Origin: Ctena decussata | Taxonomy: Eukaryota; Mollusca; Bivalvia; Lucinida; Lucinidae | Length of the DNA: 64,000 nucleotides | Assembly (NCBI GenBank): GCA_963989385.1 | Contig: OZ022501.1 | Location: 98,316,979 to 98,380,978 of the forward strand | Direction of reading: 5' to 3' | Part shown: positions 19,985 through 32,794 of the stretch, piece after piece | How the letters are laid out: every line of letters starts with the position of its first letter | Numbering within the stretch: position 1 is the stretch's first letter | Notes under the pieces: generated by a model | Told to the model about the DNA's origin: nothing | Databases searched by the model: none | What the model saw: the letters and a program-made list of their open reading frames with translations, nothing else | Made by a program: the position numbers and the translations under genes

Positions 19985-20580
19985 AATGAGTCTACGGCGC
20001 TCGTATCCTGTCCGGATCCCCAATATGGTGCGGCCTCCTTGTGGAGGCAGGCGGCGTCCGTGCGATTTTCGTACGATTTACGAGCGCCGTAACCTCTACG
20101 ATTTTGTTTAGCGAAGACTTATGACAAACTTGAAAAAAATCGTGAGCCCGTAGCCCGTAGACAAGTCGTAGCAGCAATGCTCGATAACCTCACGATCAGC
20201 GCACGGAGGCCGCACGCTGATCGTGCATTAAACGCAAGACTTTTGATGGTCTTGGACCAAAAAAATCGTACAGAGATCGTGGGCTTTTGGGCCAATCACA
20301 CGGCCCTCGCACAGCTATCACAAGCTTGCCGGTGGACTCCGCACGATTTCCATTCGGCGGCTGCGGAGACTGAACTGGGATAGCACGATTTTCGTACGAT
20401 CTTCGCACAGCCGCCGTACGGCTTTGCCAAGGCCTGCCCTCGAGTGCCCGTGCAAGAAATCGCACGATGCGCGTATACATTGCGAAAACAAACGTCGTAG
20501 CTTGTAGCCATCTACGATGCCTAAAATTCGTTCGGAAAAGTGTAGACCAATTCATCGGACAGCGCCCGGGGCAAATGTGA
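19985..20580. mobile_element. GC-rich foldback repeat
   Basis: CTACGGCGCTCGTA near 19993 and TACGAGCGCCGTA near 20077 are inverted copies forming a hairpin of about 100 bp. Around it, CGCACGATTTTCGTACGAT-like motifs recur to about 20470. GC content is clearly higher than in the flanks. Frames inside it show no recognisable protein. Confidence 0.5.
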
Positions 20581-21570
20581 ACTAGGCATTAGTCATGTTT
20601 CTGTCATCTCTTTCTTCTCTTCAGTATTTATGTGCAGTCTGGCCACAAGAAATGTTACAGTATGTGACAAATGCCCCCGAAGGCCCCTAGAACTAGCCTT
20701 TGACCCATGGATGTGACATTGACCATACAGGAATGCAACCTGAGTTTTGCACACAACATAGGTTCTCAATTCGTTTTACTTTTCTGTGACATTCAACTGC
20801 AATTCATAAGTTTAAGAGTACACCTGGACATAAACCACTACTCAATCTGTGCTGTCATCCCTGACATCGAGTGTAGGAATATAACCTTGCACCTTACATA
20901 ACTTATCAATCAAGATTTGCCTCTGTGGTTTCGCCTGTGTCATAGAGAGAGGAGCTGACCTTTGAACTTTGAGCAACATTGTTTTACTCTGGCATACCTT
21001 CTCATTACCCCTTATCTGTCTGCTAAATTAAATGAAACTTGCTTTGGTATTTTCGTTAGTAAATTGCCAAGACCTGTTTTGACCCCAGATTGTGACCTTG
21101 ACCTTGAATTTTGGAACTATGTGTGACATACCTTCTCATTACGGTTTACCTTTCTTAGAAGTTTAATGAAATTCCCTTCAGTATGCTTTGAGAAATTGCA
21201 GAGACAGGATTTGACCTCTGACCCAATTGTGACCTTGAACTTGGATCTCGGAACTTAATTCTTGTGTGCGACACACCTTCTTGTTATGCTTTATCTATCT
21301 GCGAAGTTTCAATAAATTTGCTTCAGTAGTTTATAAGTTATCGCTGAGACACGATTCTGAGTCACGATTTGATCGGTGACCCAAATATGACCTTGACCTT
21401 TGGCGTAGATACCTAAGTCTTGTGCGCCACACACCTTCTTGCTATGCTTTATCTATCTGTGAAGTTTCATTAAATTTGCTTCAGTAGTTTTAAGTTATCG
21501 CTGAGACACGATTTGTAACGGACGGACAGGGCGATTTTAATATGCCGCCCGAAATTCCTTCGGGGGCATA
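20581..21570 (+). repeat. Internally repetitive element ending in a CTTCGGGGGCATAAAA block
   Basis: Three or four diverged tandem units of about 125-135 bp share GTGACCTTGACCTT, ACACACCTTCTTGCTATGC, TTTATCTATCTGTGAAGTTTC and GCTGAGACACGATT. The array ends with GACGGACGGACAGGGCGATT and CCTTCGGGGGCATAAAA. The block at 44460-44975 has a similar construction. No coding capacity is seen. Confidence 0.65.
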
Positions 21571-21670
21571 AAAAAGTACAATATACGATCTGGTACAGGA
21601 TCTGACGGTAAGCGAAACGCTTATATGAAAGTCATCTTCTGACACGCACAGATTGCTAAAAACATTAAAT

Positions 21671-21868
21671 GAACCACGCAACGAGAAAGCCATCAAAGTG
21701 GTTGTGCGCCCAGTGCATACTCAGATCAGCCTGGGCATCCGCCCACTTAGCTAAGCACTTAAAGGGTAACTAAGGATCTAAGCTCTGATCAGGCTGGACA
21801 GATGCCCAGGCTTATTTGAGTCTGCACTGGGCGCACAACCACGTTTTTATTTTCTCGTGCCGTGGCTA
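21671..21868. mobile_element. Foldback MITE, copy 2
   Basis: The ends are TGAACCACGCAACGAGAAAG and a diverged complement, with CAGATCAGCCTGGGCATCCG-type inner arms. Same family as 3727-3937. Confidence 0.75.
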
Positions 21869-22795
21869 GAATTTGCGTTGTGGTTATTTAAGGTGAACTA
21901 TGACTTGATAACAAGCAGGCTGATATTGAAATGTAAATATTTGGATACCACACCCGTGACATATATTTTTTACATTGTTCACTTAGCTGAATTGTCTTTT
22001 CGCCAACAATTGCTATCTAATCATTAGATCTATAAATAAAAACATGGTTTACTGTCATTGTTTCGTAGGTATAAAACTATAAGCTTTCATTAGATTATCA
22101 CATAAACCATTTAACGTCTAAAACGATGGTAAGCTAAACAGACGTATCCAGGTATGTTAATACATAATTTCCTTATATTCTTTGGAAACATACAGATATC
22201 TTAAAATACTTTGAAAATACAGAAACACGCGTCTGTCGCACTAAAATTGGTATGGATACGTTTATATTTGAAAAAAAAGTCATTTTCGAATGAGAGTCAT
22301 TCGCTTGGAAAAGTAGAAATCGGACTTGGTGATCTCGTTGGTTTCTGCTTCTAAACTTATTTCCGGGCTTGCAATTACTGAACTTTTAAATTGCTAAGAC
22401 GTTGCGTCAGATGTTGGTGATGATTTGTGTAATGTCCAAAACGACGTAAAACGTCGTGTTTGTCAAAGAGTGGCGATGTTCATAACGTTAATCCTATGCA
22501 CTTATTATTGTTGTAAAATGAAAATAATCAGATGAAATTATTTTGTTTCGTAATCCGTACAAAGCATGGATAAATTTGAGACGGATTTAAGATACATGTT
22601 CCGGAGTAGAATTAAGAAAAATAGATTATTTCTAGGTAAACTCAATTATTTTCAGTATAAAATTGGGTCGGTCGGGGTTTAGTAGATTTGTTCCTTTACT
22701 TATTCTACGATGTGGTATTTTACAAAAGAAAAGCCGGGGTAAAGATTTCCTTCAATATGATCCGGGGCACAGCAATTCCTACAATTAATATGTGC
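21869..22795. other. Intergenic, nothing recognised
   Basis: AT-rich noncoding sequence without recognisable elements. Confidence 0.5.
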
Positions 22796-22966
22796 ACCCA
22801 GCGAAGACTCAAATAAGCCTGTGCATCCACGCTGTCTCACAGGTCTTCGTTGTGCGCTCTATGGATAGCTGTCGACCCAATGCTTTTTACCGCGGCATGT
22901 GAAGAGTCTGATCAGACCGCGCGGATGCACAGGCTGATCTGTGTCAGCGATGAGTGCAAATATTTA
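22796..22966. mobile_element. Foldback MITE, copy 3 (partial)
   Basis: Inner arms CAGCGAAGACTCAAATAAGC and GCACAGGCTGATCTGTG face each other. The outer TGAGCCGCGACAC ends are missing. Confidence 0.6.
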
Positions 22967-23379
22967 AATTGTAGGAAATGCTTTTCCCTGGTTCCTATGC
23001 AAGAAATACAATAAGTAAAACCACCAGAGACACTCTATCCACATCGTAAAACAAGTGCAGACAAACATAAAATCTATATTTCATCTAAACTAGCAAACAA
23101 AAAATGCATAAAAAGATAAGTCTGCTTCCAGGAGCAGTCTTATTAGGGTATCCACTGTTTGCTTTTTGGTCTACATGTTTTAGAATCAATGCTAAAATAC
23201 TATTGACGTCATTTTAAGATCTCCAAGTTAATGTTCTTAAGATCTGATTCTACATATGTGTCCATTCAATTAATATCACACTGGTCAACCAGTTCTAGAA
23301 TTCGGAGATGCTCTTCTTCGTTTAGATCTAGAGAGTTTTTCTTTGGAGGATGAAAACTGCTTCGATAATATGCAAGCCA
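22967..23379. other. Intergenic, nothing recognised
   Basis: Noncoding sequence between the partial MITE and the LINE 5' region. Confidence 0.5.
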
Positions 23380-23628
23380 GACTACGACGGACGAGAGGGC
23401 GGTTTTGGCGGACGATAATGGCGCGCGTCATTTTCTCGGTTCCGTTGTGAGTATCGCGTTTCGGCTGTTTTGGTGGCTTTTTGGTGGTATTTTTGGTAAG
23501 TTTCAGTGTAGTCTGTATTCTTCTCTTTGTTTTGGTTTATAATTCTATGAGGGTTTCTGTGTTGTTCGAAAATACGAGGTGATTAAAATTGAGGCTTTGT
23601 GAAAAAGTGGGTGGGGTATAAATACAAG

Positions 23629-24696
23629 ATGAGTGAGGTCAATAATAAAAGGGTTGAACCTATTTTCTTCCTTAAAAATGAGGTTGAACAGGATAGCGGT
23701 AGATATCTGGATACTCTAGAAATATGTTTAGCTGTGTGTGAGGTGGTATCAGATGAAAGTGTTGTGGAAGGGGCGCAACGCATTGGCGGCTTATGGAGGG
23801 TATACCTCACAGATGAAGAGGCAAGAGCTAGGCTCTTATGTACAGGGATCAATTTAAGAGGTATCCAAATAACCCTTAAAGATCGGAACCCTTTTCTGCT
23901 ACCGGGGCATGAGTACGTCGAAACAACCCGCTTATATGTCAGAAGCATTCCACTATCCTTTGACAATGACGTCATAACAAATTCATTGAAAAGTATGGGT
24001 GTACAGATGCTGGGGAGTCTGAAATATGTTAGGGCCAGAACGTCTGCAGGCAAACTAACTAATTTCAAAACAGGGGACAGATTTGTGGACATGGTTGTCC
24101 CTTCTGAGCCTCTACCCAAGAAAAAATCTATGGGTCTGTTTACTGCATCCTTGTATCATAAGGAGCAGAGGCAGACCCAGTCAGAAATAGAATGTGGTAA
24201 CTGCAGACAGTCAGGGCATATAAGAAGAAATTGTCCAAATGAGTCAGTCTGTTATGACTGGTTGAAGCCTGGCCACAAGAGAGGAAGTCCCTTGTGTACA
24301 GGCATTCAGAGCACTGTCATGTCTGAAGACAATGAACAGACGATTGATCATAAAGATGAGAATGAGAATGTTGAAGATGAGGGTGAGGATAGTGAGGGTG
24401 AGGAATATGATAAAAGTGCTGATGATAGTGATGGCAATGACACAGGGTCCAATGATGAAGAAAACAAAGGTGGGGAGGAAGAAAACAGTCAGGTAAATAA
24501 AGCTGATAATCAAAAATCAGAAGTTCAAAAGCAGAAACTGCTGTCAGAATTATGGGCTGCCGGTGCTCAGAGTGCTTCTGCAGCCGGAAGGTCTGCCAGC
24601 CCTGCAAGAGTAAGAAAAGTGGGAGACAGAACTCCCGATGAGAAAAATGAGCAGAAAAAACAAAAGAAAAAGAAAAAGGTTGCTCAAAGCAAATAA
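23629..24696 (+). CDS. LINE ORF1 protein (gag-like, zinc knuckle)
   Basis: A 355-codon ORF starting at ATG 23629; the frame is open from a GTG at 23599, but the ATG is the credible start. The N-terminal half resembles an RNA-binding domain (for example ETTRLYVRSIPLSFDNDVI). A CCHC knuckle CGNCRQSGHIRRNC lies near 24196-24237. A second knuckle follows as CYDWLKPGHKRGSPLC, where W replaces an expected cysteine. The C-terminal third is an acidic D/E/S/N-rich tract and then a Lys-rich tail. It should coat LINE RNA in a ribonucleoprotein. It ends 16 nt before the ORF2 ATG. Confidence 0.82.
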   Translation: MSEVNNKRVEPIFFLKNEVEQDSGRYLDTLEICLAVCEVVSDESVVEGAQRIGGLWRVYLTDEEARARLLCTGINLRGIQITLKDRNPFLLPGHEYVETTRLYVRSIPLSFDNDVITNSLKSMGVQMLGSLKYVRARTSAGKLTNFKTGDRFVDMVVPSEPLPKKKSMGLFTASLYHKEQRQTQSEIECGNCRQSGHIRRNCPNESVCYDWLKPGHKRGSPLCTGIQSTVMSEDNEQTIDHKDENENVEDEGEDSEGEEYDKSADDSDGNDTGSNDEENKGGEEENSQVNKADNQKSEVQKQKLLSELWAAGAQSASAAGRSASPARVRKVGDRTPDEKNEQKKQKKKKKVAQSK

Positions 24697-24712
24697 TTTC
24701 ATTTTCAGTTAA

Positions 24713-27700
24713 ATGGACAGTAAATTATTGTCCCTCTTGTCACTGAATACAAGAGGCTTAAGAGAAAAGAAAAAAAGAGAAAATTTATTTTATTGGCTCA
24801 AGCAAAACAGTATAAAGGTTATTTTACTTCAAGAAACATACTGGACCCCTGAAATACTCAAAACCATAGAAATGGAATGGGATGGCAAAATTATTCTAAA
24901 TCCAGGAACTAATCATAGTAAAGGCACTGCAGTGCTCTTTAGTAAACAGTTACCTTTCCATATTTTAAATACCCATGAGTCAGAAGATGGTAGAATTTTG
25001 ATAAACCTTAAAATAGATGATAAAGAATTAACATTGGTAAACATATATGCTCCTAACAGCTCAAAGAAAGGAAATTATTTTTCTGTAAGTTACAAAAATG
25101 GATTTATAAATTTTCTTCAAATAAAGATGAAATAATTCTGGGTGGAGACTTTAACTTCACTGAATCAGTCAAATTAGACAGACATGATAACTACTCTAAT
25201 TCTACAGATGTTAGTTCTACTGCATTCAAAACACTAAAAGAAAAATATAACTTGCACGATATTTGGCGGGTCATGCACCCAAACAAAAAACAATTTACTT
25301 ATAAAGAACAAAGTAGATTAGACAAATTTCTTGTTTCTGAATCTTGTTTAAATTATATACAAAATTCATGTATTTTACACTCTGGAATTAAATCAGATCA
25401 TAAAGGTGTGAAAATAAATTTAAAATTTGAAAACTCCAAAAAAGGGCCAGGTAGGTGGAAATTGAATACAAGCATTTTAAACGATACAGTATATAGAAGT
25501 AATATTACAGAATTAATTAACAGGGTCAAAATTAATTATGGTTTTTTGTCTAAACAATTGCTCTGGGAAATGTGTAAAATAAAAATTAAAGAATATACTA
25601 TCGGTTACTGTACAAGAAAACAGTCTGTTAAAAAGAATATAATGAAAGAAACCGAAAAACAAATTGAAGAAAAGGAAGAGGAACTAATTAATTCAAATTA
25701 TAAACATTGCGTCCAAGTAGAAAAAGATACACTGGTAAATAGCCTGCATAATTTAATAGAAGAACAGAAATTAGGGGCACAAATAAGAAGTAGGGTTAAA
25801 TGGGTTGAGGAGGGTGAAAGAAGTACAAAATACTTTTATAGTTTAGAAAAAAAAACATATCTCAAATAATACAATAAAACAATTAAAAAGAGAGAATGGC
25901 ACGTATGCTACATCTGATAGAGAAATACTAGAAGAACAGCATAATTACTATAAAAACCTGTATGAATGTGACAATATCTCTGAAACCTCAATTAAAAATT
26001 ATTTAGACAGTGTCGATAACCTGAATGTTTTGGAGCAAAAAGATGCAGAGTTATTAGAGGGTGAAATCAACGAATGGGAATGTAAAAATGCAATAGACAG
26101 TATGAAATTAAATAAATCACCAGGTTCAGACGGTATTCCGGTTGAATTTTATAAGTCTTTTTGGGACGATATTAAATCTGTATTAATTGACTCCATCAAC
26201 TCTGCATATCAAGTGGGTGAATTATCTGTATACCAGAAGAAAGGAATTTTGAGCTTGCTATACAAGAAAAATGACAAAACTGTTTTATCTAATTGGCGGC
26301 CTATAAGTTTATTAAATACCGACTATAAGATTTTGGTGCATATATTAGCAAATAGATTAAAAAAGGTTATAAATAAATTAATTCACACAGACCAATCAGG
26401 GTATATTAAAGGTAGAAATATTAGTTCAAACATCAGATTAATACAAGACGTCATTGATTATTTTGAGGAGAGTGAAACAGAGGGTGCTATTATTTTTTTA
26501 GATTTCCAAAAAGCTTTCGACACTGTTAGCCATGAATTTCTACATCAAGTTTTATTAAAATATAATTTTGGTGACTCTTTCAAAAAATGGGTTAGAGTTT
26601 TATATAACCATGCAGAAGCAAGTGTGACAAATAATGGATGGACGTCCAAACCTTTCCAAATTCAAAAGGGCATTAGGCAAGGCTGTCCGCTAAGTGCTTT
26701 GCTATTTCTATTAGTAGCTGAAATACTGGCTGTAAATATAAGGAAAAATGCAAATGAGGGATTACAAGTTACAGTTAAGGGAGATGAGAGAACTATACAT
26801 ATTTCACAGCTCGCAGATGACACCACCCTTTTTCTTAAAAATAAAGAGGCAATTATAAAGGCCTTACAGACAGTTGAAAATTTTGGCAAGTGCTCCGGGC
26901 TAAAACTAAATAAAGAGAAAACGGAAGGTTTGTGGTTGGGCCAGGAAAGGAACCGAAGAGACTGTTTTGCGGGTATTAACTGGGTAAGAAATTATACAAA
27001 AGCTTTAGGTGTGCATTTTGGGTACAACAAAAAAGAAATGGAACTGAAAAATTGGGAAACAAAACTGGAAAGTGTCAAAACCTGTTTAAAATGCTGGAAT
27101 GTGAGAGATTTGTCCTTACAAGGTCGAATCATTGTCATAAAGACATTGGCTTTAGCTAAAGTAGTTTATTTAACGGCAGCAATATGCACACCAAAATGGG
27201 TAGTAAATGCATTAAACAAAGAATTTTTTAGTTTTGTTTGGCGATATAAAAGAGATAAAATAGCTAGGAAAGTACTACTGAATGACATTGACAAAGGGGG
27301 GCTAAATATGATTGACTTTAGAGCATTTTCTGTATCAATGAAAGCAGTTTGGGCTAATAAGATTTACAACAGTAAAGATGAGACGTGGGCGATCATACCT
27401 AACAAATATTTTGAAAGTTGTGGAATAGGACAATTATTATGCATGAATGCAGAAAGAGAAAGGCATATACCAATTCAATTACCACAATTTTATAAAGAGG
27501 TCATAAACAGCTGGCATTTATGTGGTGGAGGCAGAAAGGCACCACAAAATGCTTATGACATACGAAGAGAAATAATTTGGGGGAATAGATTTATTCAATC
27601 AAAAGGCAGGGTGTTATATTTTAAAAATTGGGAAAAAAGTAATATAAATTTTATCGATGATTTATTAAATGCCGACGGAAATTTCAAGTCGGGTGAAGAA

Positions 27701-28471
27701 ATATTTAAAATGCTTAATACAAAGATAAATTGGCTAATTGAATATAAAACTATATTGAAAGCTATTCCAAAAACATGGAAAGAAAAATTAAATAATAGTG
27801 ATATGAACACAAAAGTAAAGAAAGATTTCAAACCCTTTTTGAATGTGGAAAATAAGTTAATTTATGACCTACCATGCAAAGCTCGAAGCTATTATAAAAT
27901 ACTAACAACAGCAATATGCAAAAGGTCACATAATGAAAATTACTGGAACAATCTGTTTCCTGACAGACCAACATGGACTCAAATATACCAAAATAGAATT
28001 AAGAATCAAAAAATTAAAAAGTTAGCTGATTTTCATTTTAAGCTCTTGCATAGAGTGTTACCATGTCAGGAAAATCTTCATCAATGGAAAATATCCGATA
28101 CTAATAAGTGTAGATTTGGATGCCCAAACATTGAAAATTATGACCATTTGTTTATCACATGTCCTAGATTAGAGAATGCAATAGCACACATAGAAAAAAT
28201 TATGAAACTCCTTGGAATAGAACTAAAGCTAACATATAAAACAGTAGTATTTGGGTATAAATTAACTTACAATGCATATATACAAACAAATAATTTGCTA
28301 TCTCATATATTTTTTGCGATCTATAAACACTGGCTTAAAAATGATAAATCAATAAATATCAAATATTGGATTTTTTGTGAACTGAAATACTGGCAGAATA
28401 TATATAATCAGATGAGATGTGGTCCTGGTATTATAAATAAATTCATTCAAACATGGTCAAAACTAACATAA
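24713..28471 (+). pseudogene. LINE ORF2: endonuclease-reverse transcriptase, two frameshifts
   Basis: It starts at ATG 24713. The AP-type endonuclease shows SLNTRGLR, LLQETYW, GGDFN (25141) and SDHKGV. RT motifs are WRPISLLNTDYK (26295), FLDFQKAFDTV (26499), IRQGCPLSALLF (26671), the catalytic LADD (26814-26825) and GLKLNKEKTEG. A C-terminal CX3CX7HX4C motif, CRFGCPNIENYDHLFITC, lies near 28109-28162. A one-base shift in a T run near 25077 and another in the A run at 25849-25857 split the frame into three: 24713-25135, 25141-25869 and 25870-28471. Otherwise there are no internal stops, and the length of about 1,250 codons is normal for the family. Confidence 0.88.
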
Positions 28472-29137
28472 ATCTATGATCCTGAAGTACACTTTCTTTT
28501 CTATTTCGTTTCGGGAAAAGTGGGCTGTGCAGGGATGGTAGATATATCTTACAAGAATTCTGTCATTAAGCGTACCCTAGTCTTGTGTCTTCTATTTCAT
28601 TTTTCGTGAAGACCGTCGAAACTCTGGGATACGTTTACATTGTACCAATTACCAGTTGCCATTTCATAGTTGCATATTTCGTTACTTTACCAGCCTACAT
28701 AAAGGAATGCAACATGCTAATCAGTTGATTCCACAAATGTCAGACTGCTATCATAACCTTTTTTCTTCCCTCTTTCCTTCCAGGTTTAGTTCCATAATAC
28801 TTTGTTAAATATTCATTACAGATATTGATATGTACTTTATTTCTTCTCAGAAACTGATTTGTCGCAAATTTTATAATTCTCCATATAGCAGAAGTCGAGT
28901 AAACAGACAGGACAATAACTAGTGCAAGTGGTCCCTATGTTACTTGCACTGGGAGCACATGCACATCTCAAAGCCTAACTGAAACAATCTTTTAGTACCT
29001 AAAAAACAAAGAAGACATCACAGCTATAGATAGTATGGACAGCTATTAAAACATAACCTACCTCGATAAATTGAACTTCACACAATATTCTCGGTTTGTT
29101 TGTTTTCTTCACCCCTTCACTTTCGTTCTGTAGCACA
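28472..29137 (+). other. Probable LINE 3' UTR and flank
   Basis: Noncoding sequence after the ORF2 stop. No recognised gene. Confidence 0.45.
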
Positions 29138-29641
29138 CTTTCATCGACACAACACATTTTTTATAGATCCTAATAAGCTGTACATCTACCTGCAACAAAA
29201 TTGTATCATATATTAATCTGACAAGATTTTTTTTCCCTCTTTTATCATGTTGCATAAGTTGCCAAGTAAAAGGGTTGAACAATAGTCTCATGTTAGCCCC
29301 GGTCTGGGATGATAAAGTCAAAAAAAAAAAAATGAGTATGTTCTATTCATGAGGTTATATGAGGCTTTATATATGTACGGATACAGAGACTTCTGACATT
29401 AACTTTTATTGCTACTAAGTGCAGGTTTGCTTCACTTAACACATTTTCTTTTTTTTTCTTTATTCGTTTTTTTCTTTGCAGCACACTCTCACTGACACAA
29501 CACATCTTTTATAGATTTCTTCAAGTTTTTTATATACATATAACGAAGTTGTAACATACATGAATTGAGGTTATATGAGACTTTATATATGTACAGATAC
29601 AGAAATCTACCGCAATAACTTCTATTGCTATTAAGTAAAGG
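29138..29641 (+). repeat. Imperfect tandem duplication
   Basis: GCACACTTTCATCGACACAA (29140) recurs as a diverged copy near 29482, and GAGGTTATATGAGGCTTTAT (29351) recurs near 29568. The second copy lacks about 125 bp, including the A-run at 29321. Confidence 0.7.
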
Positions 29642-29873
29642 ATTTCTCCATTTGTTTACATAATCAAACGCATGAATCCAATTTTATTCTTCCTCTTTTG
29701 GAGAAAAAAAAACTAGAAGAAGGTGAAAAAAGAGAGAAAAAAGAGTTGTCTTTCTCTTCCTCATAAATAAAAGCGAAAAAAAGGGAAAGGAAGAAGGAAA
29801 GAAGGCAAAATTTTTTATGATGATAAAGACAAACCACTGTTTTAGCTATTCAGATTATGCCTATTTTTTGCTG
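29642..29873. other. AT-rich, nothing recognised
   Basis: Purine-rich low-complexity stretch. Confidence 0.4.
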
Positions 29874-30421
29874 TTTAAAGGTAGGTTCCTGTACTTTGGA
29901 ATGCATCATAATTTTGGCGAACTGTCATCCAAGTTGTTGCGGAAAGCACTTATAAAAGGGAATTAATAAGTTTCACTAAAAAGTGTAAATCAAAAAAGTA
30001 TAAGAAAAGTTGTTTTGTAAGGGATTTCCTAACTCTGCTTCGCACACCAGTTAGCGCTATTTTTAGTTCGCGCCAAAAATAGATCACGCAGCTGATGTCA
30101 TGCTGCATTGCATTTTGGGATAGTTTTAACCCATCCGCCATGCCAGGACCTCTAGGAGAGCTCACGTCAAGGGAAAATTGACCTTTGGAGAATGGCATCA
30201 GAAATCGCGCATTTATAGACATTATAAACATAGTTATTTTTAGAACTGGAATTCCAACGAAAGAAAATAAACCAAAAGGGAAAACGACTATTTTCTTCAA
30301 CATCTGACGAGCTTCTCAGTAGCAAAAAATTCAGAAAAATAAGAGAATTCAATACTGCTCAGAAACAGACAAAATTATTTTGTGGACATAATTGACATCG
30401 CTAGCCCAGGAACCTACCTTT
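29873..30421. mobile_element. TTAA-flanked MITE
   Basis: The ends TTAAAGGTAGGTTCCTG and the exact complement CAGGAACCTACCTTTAA lie about 545 bp apart. TTAA at both ends is consistent with a TTAA target duplication, the signature of piggyBac-type insertion, although the next bases do not match the usual piggyBac terminus. No transposase is present. Confidence 0.65.
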
Positions 30422-31300
30422 AAGCTTCTTTATTCATTATATATAACAATAATGTATTTTGACCATATCTCTATCATTTAGCGCTGTAAGTATTCTATAG
30501 ACCACATTTGCAGTCGTGCACTCTACAGGAAAAATGAATTTAAAATTAAAAAAAAAGAAAAAGAAATTGTAAGTCCATTGACAATATATGCATTCTTGTT
30601 GGATTTTACGGAAAATGAGTCTAAAAATACTAATTAAAAATAATGATTTCTTTTTTTAATATATAAATTTATAAAATTAGTGTGACAAAAAGAATCAAAT
30701 AAATAAACAATTATAAAATTATATATTATATACATACATGTATGTGTATATGTATGTATATGTGTATGTTTATTAACCTATAATTATGTGTATGTATGAG
30801 TTTATGTATGTACATGTGTGAATGTGTGTACATTGTAAAAATGTACAGCATATAAAGAGTGAAAAAAAAATTCTTTTATATATACTTAATAACCAAAGCA
30901 ATAAATTAACTACATATCATGTATATGTATATGCGAGGGTGTACATGTATGTATGTGGGTATGTATGTATGTGCATGTATGTGTATGTTTATGCATGTAT
31001 ATGCACGCGTATATGTGCATGTAGGTGTGCATATGTATATATACGTGTGCATGTGTATGTATGTGTGTATGTACAAATATATATGTGTGTGAATATAGAT
31101 ATGAGTGTGATGCATATGAGTTTTACATGTACATATGTGTGGTGTTTTTATAAAGATATACATGTGTATATGTATGAAAGATACACATTAATTTCAAAGT
31201 TGAAAAACAAAACGGAAAAACTAAATTTAAAAATAGTATCATTTACAATGTACTGTTATCATAACTTAACATAGTCGCTTTGTTTCCTTTTTCAGACATC
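30422..31300 (+). repeat. AT-rich region with TATG/TGTA microsatellite
   Basis: From about 30730 to 31170 the sequence is an irregular TATG/TGTA/CATG repeat that stays open in several frames and yields Cys/Val/Tyr-rich peptides. I regard those as artefacts. Confidence 0.8.
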
Positions 31301-31676
31301 TTCGCCTGGAGAAGTTTTCAACAGACATGTACTCCAATGGATAAAATGACTAAGACCTTTTCTTTTTATATTACTTTTTATTCTGTACTTTTCAGACATC
31401 TAGATGGAGGGGCATGTTTGTGATGGTTAGGGATGGGTTTTCTTGTTTCTCACTTACTGGTATGTTGTGGCCCCTCACTGGGCAGCCTAGGTAAGGCGGT
31501 TCCAGTGAGGGGTCACGATATGCGCCTCTGTACGGATTTAACATGGCATTGCTGATTATCGCTGGGTGCTCTTTCCAGTCTGGAGCTCTGTTTCTTACAT
31601 CTAACTATAGATCTGCTGCTAGAGGCTTCAATCTCTTTCACTTTTTTTCTTTTCTTTCTCAAATCCCTAAGAACGA

Positions 31677-31710
<34 letters not shown>

Positions 31711-31800
31711 CAAGTTGTTCCCCATAATACAGCGACTATAGTAATTAGCTTCGAATTTAAAGATCCCGTTTTGTATGTGTGAATCTGACGACAAGCAGTG
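31301..31800. repeat. Short hairpin and an A-run after a polyadenylation signal
   Basis: CCCCTCACTGG (31471) pairs with CCAGTGAGGGG (31502). At 31676 AATAAA leads into about 29 A residues. This may be the 3' end of a retroposed transcript, but no parent was recognised. Confidence 0.45.
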
Positions 31801-32794
31801 CTAGCCTTGATCTGGGTCTTCAGTGCTGCGGCCAAATGTTTCAGGTCGAGACGGTATACCGAGTGGCTATTTTTAGAAATATCGAGTCAAATGATTCCGC
31901 TATCAAAATAATAATACTGAACATCTAGAGAAAATAACGGAAAATAAAGCTACCCTCAATTTGCTTACCTAAGTCCACGGTCAAAGTTAGAAGTGATAAC
32001 TGTTAATAACATCAGACAGACGTTCCCTTGCAATAGAGACTCTAACAGGAATTAGAAACCGCGACTATGGCTAAAAGTAGACTACTGATGATATAGTTTG
32101 ACCTTCACATTGACTAAGAATAGAAAGAAAACCCTGTATTCAAAGCAGTTATTAGAAATATGTTCCCTTAGTTACCTGAATAAACAAAGTAAACATGAAA
32201 ATACTATAATATGAAAACAAAGCAATTCCCTCAATGAAATTTATAGCCTCTAACTTAAAGTCTGTTTCACTCAGTTCCGGTCTGTCGGTTTCTTCGTGCA
32301 TTATTTTAGTTATTTCCATTACATGTCACGTTTGAAACAGACTATACATGTTCCTACTAGGTTGTGACCCCACCTTCCATTCATAAAATCAGCTGCTAAA
32401 CAGTCAGAAAACAAGTGCACTGCGCTTCTTTGCGCCAGCCTGAATTGTTCAGAATCTTTAGGAAATGCGTTCAATACAGAAATTTGCACATGGCAGTGAC
32501 CTTGGAATGCATTGGAACTTATCATGACAAAATTTAAATTTTCAAACTTGCAGAATTCAAGCGTAATATTTATCTGGCACTTACCTGCAGATATTCCCGC
32601 TAGATATAAAATACTCTAAATCAGAAAATCCATTAAAAAATCATGCAAAACAAGATATTTAGCTGCACTTCCGGTTCGCATTGTTTATTTCATTTTTTCT
32701 TTGTGACCTCTGTGACCGAAAGAGCGCCTCTAGCGGAAATTAGAAGTTACTACTTGCAATATTAGATCATATTAGCCACGAGCAACATTCTTCG
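31801..32794. other. Intergenic, nothing recognised
   Basis: Unique-looking noncoding sequence with no element ends or recognisable coding. Confidence 0.5.

Larger units (their letters stand above)
23380..28471 (+). mobile_element. Near-full-length LINE, Tx1/L1-like
   Basis: Two ORFs in LINE order: a gag-like ORF1 with a zinc knuckle and an ORF2 with endonuclease, reverse transcriptase and a C-terminal CCHC motif. The 5' UTR starts near 23380, where composition becomes GC-richer. The 3' end was not located; an A-run at 29321-29332 is one candidate. ORF1 is intact and ORF2 has only two homopolymer frameshifts, so the insertion appears young. The Tx1 or L1 assignment comes from the ORF1 CCHC knuckle and the RT pattern; it was not tested by phylogeny. 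Confidence 0.85.

Noticed and set aside
20196..20555. 119-codon reverse frame rich in Arg
   Set aside because: Lies in a GC-rich foldback repeat; open frames there are expected from composition.
23583..24119. 178-codon reverse frame
   Set aside because: Shadow of LINE ORF1 on the opposite strand.
30822..31274. 150-codon frame rich in Cys, Val and Tyr
   Set aside because: It is a by-product of a TATG/TGTA microsatellite that is open in several frames on both strands.
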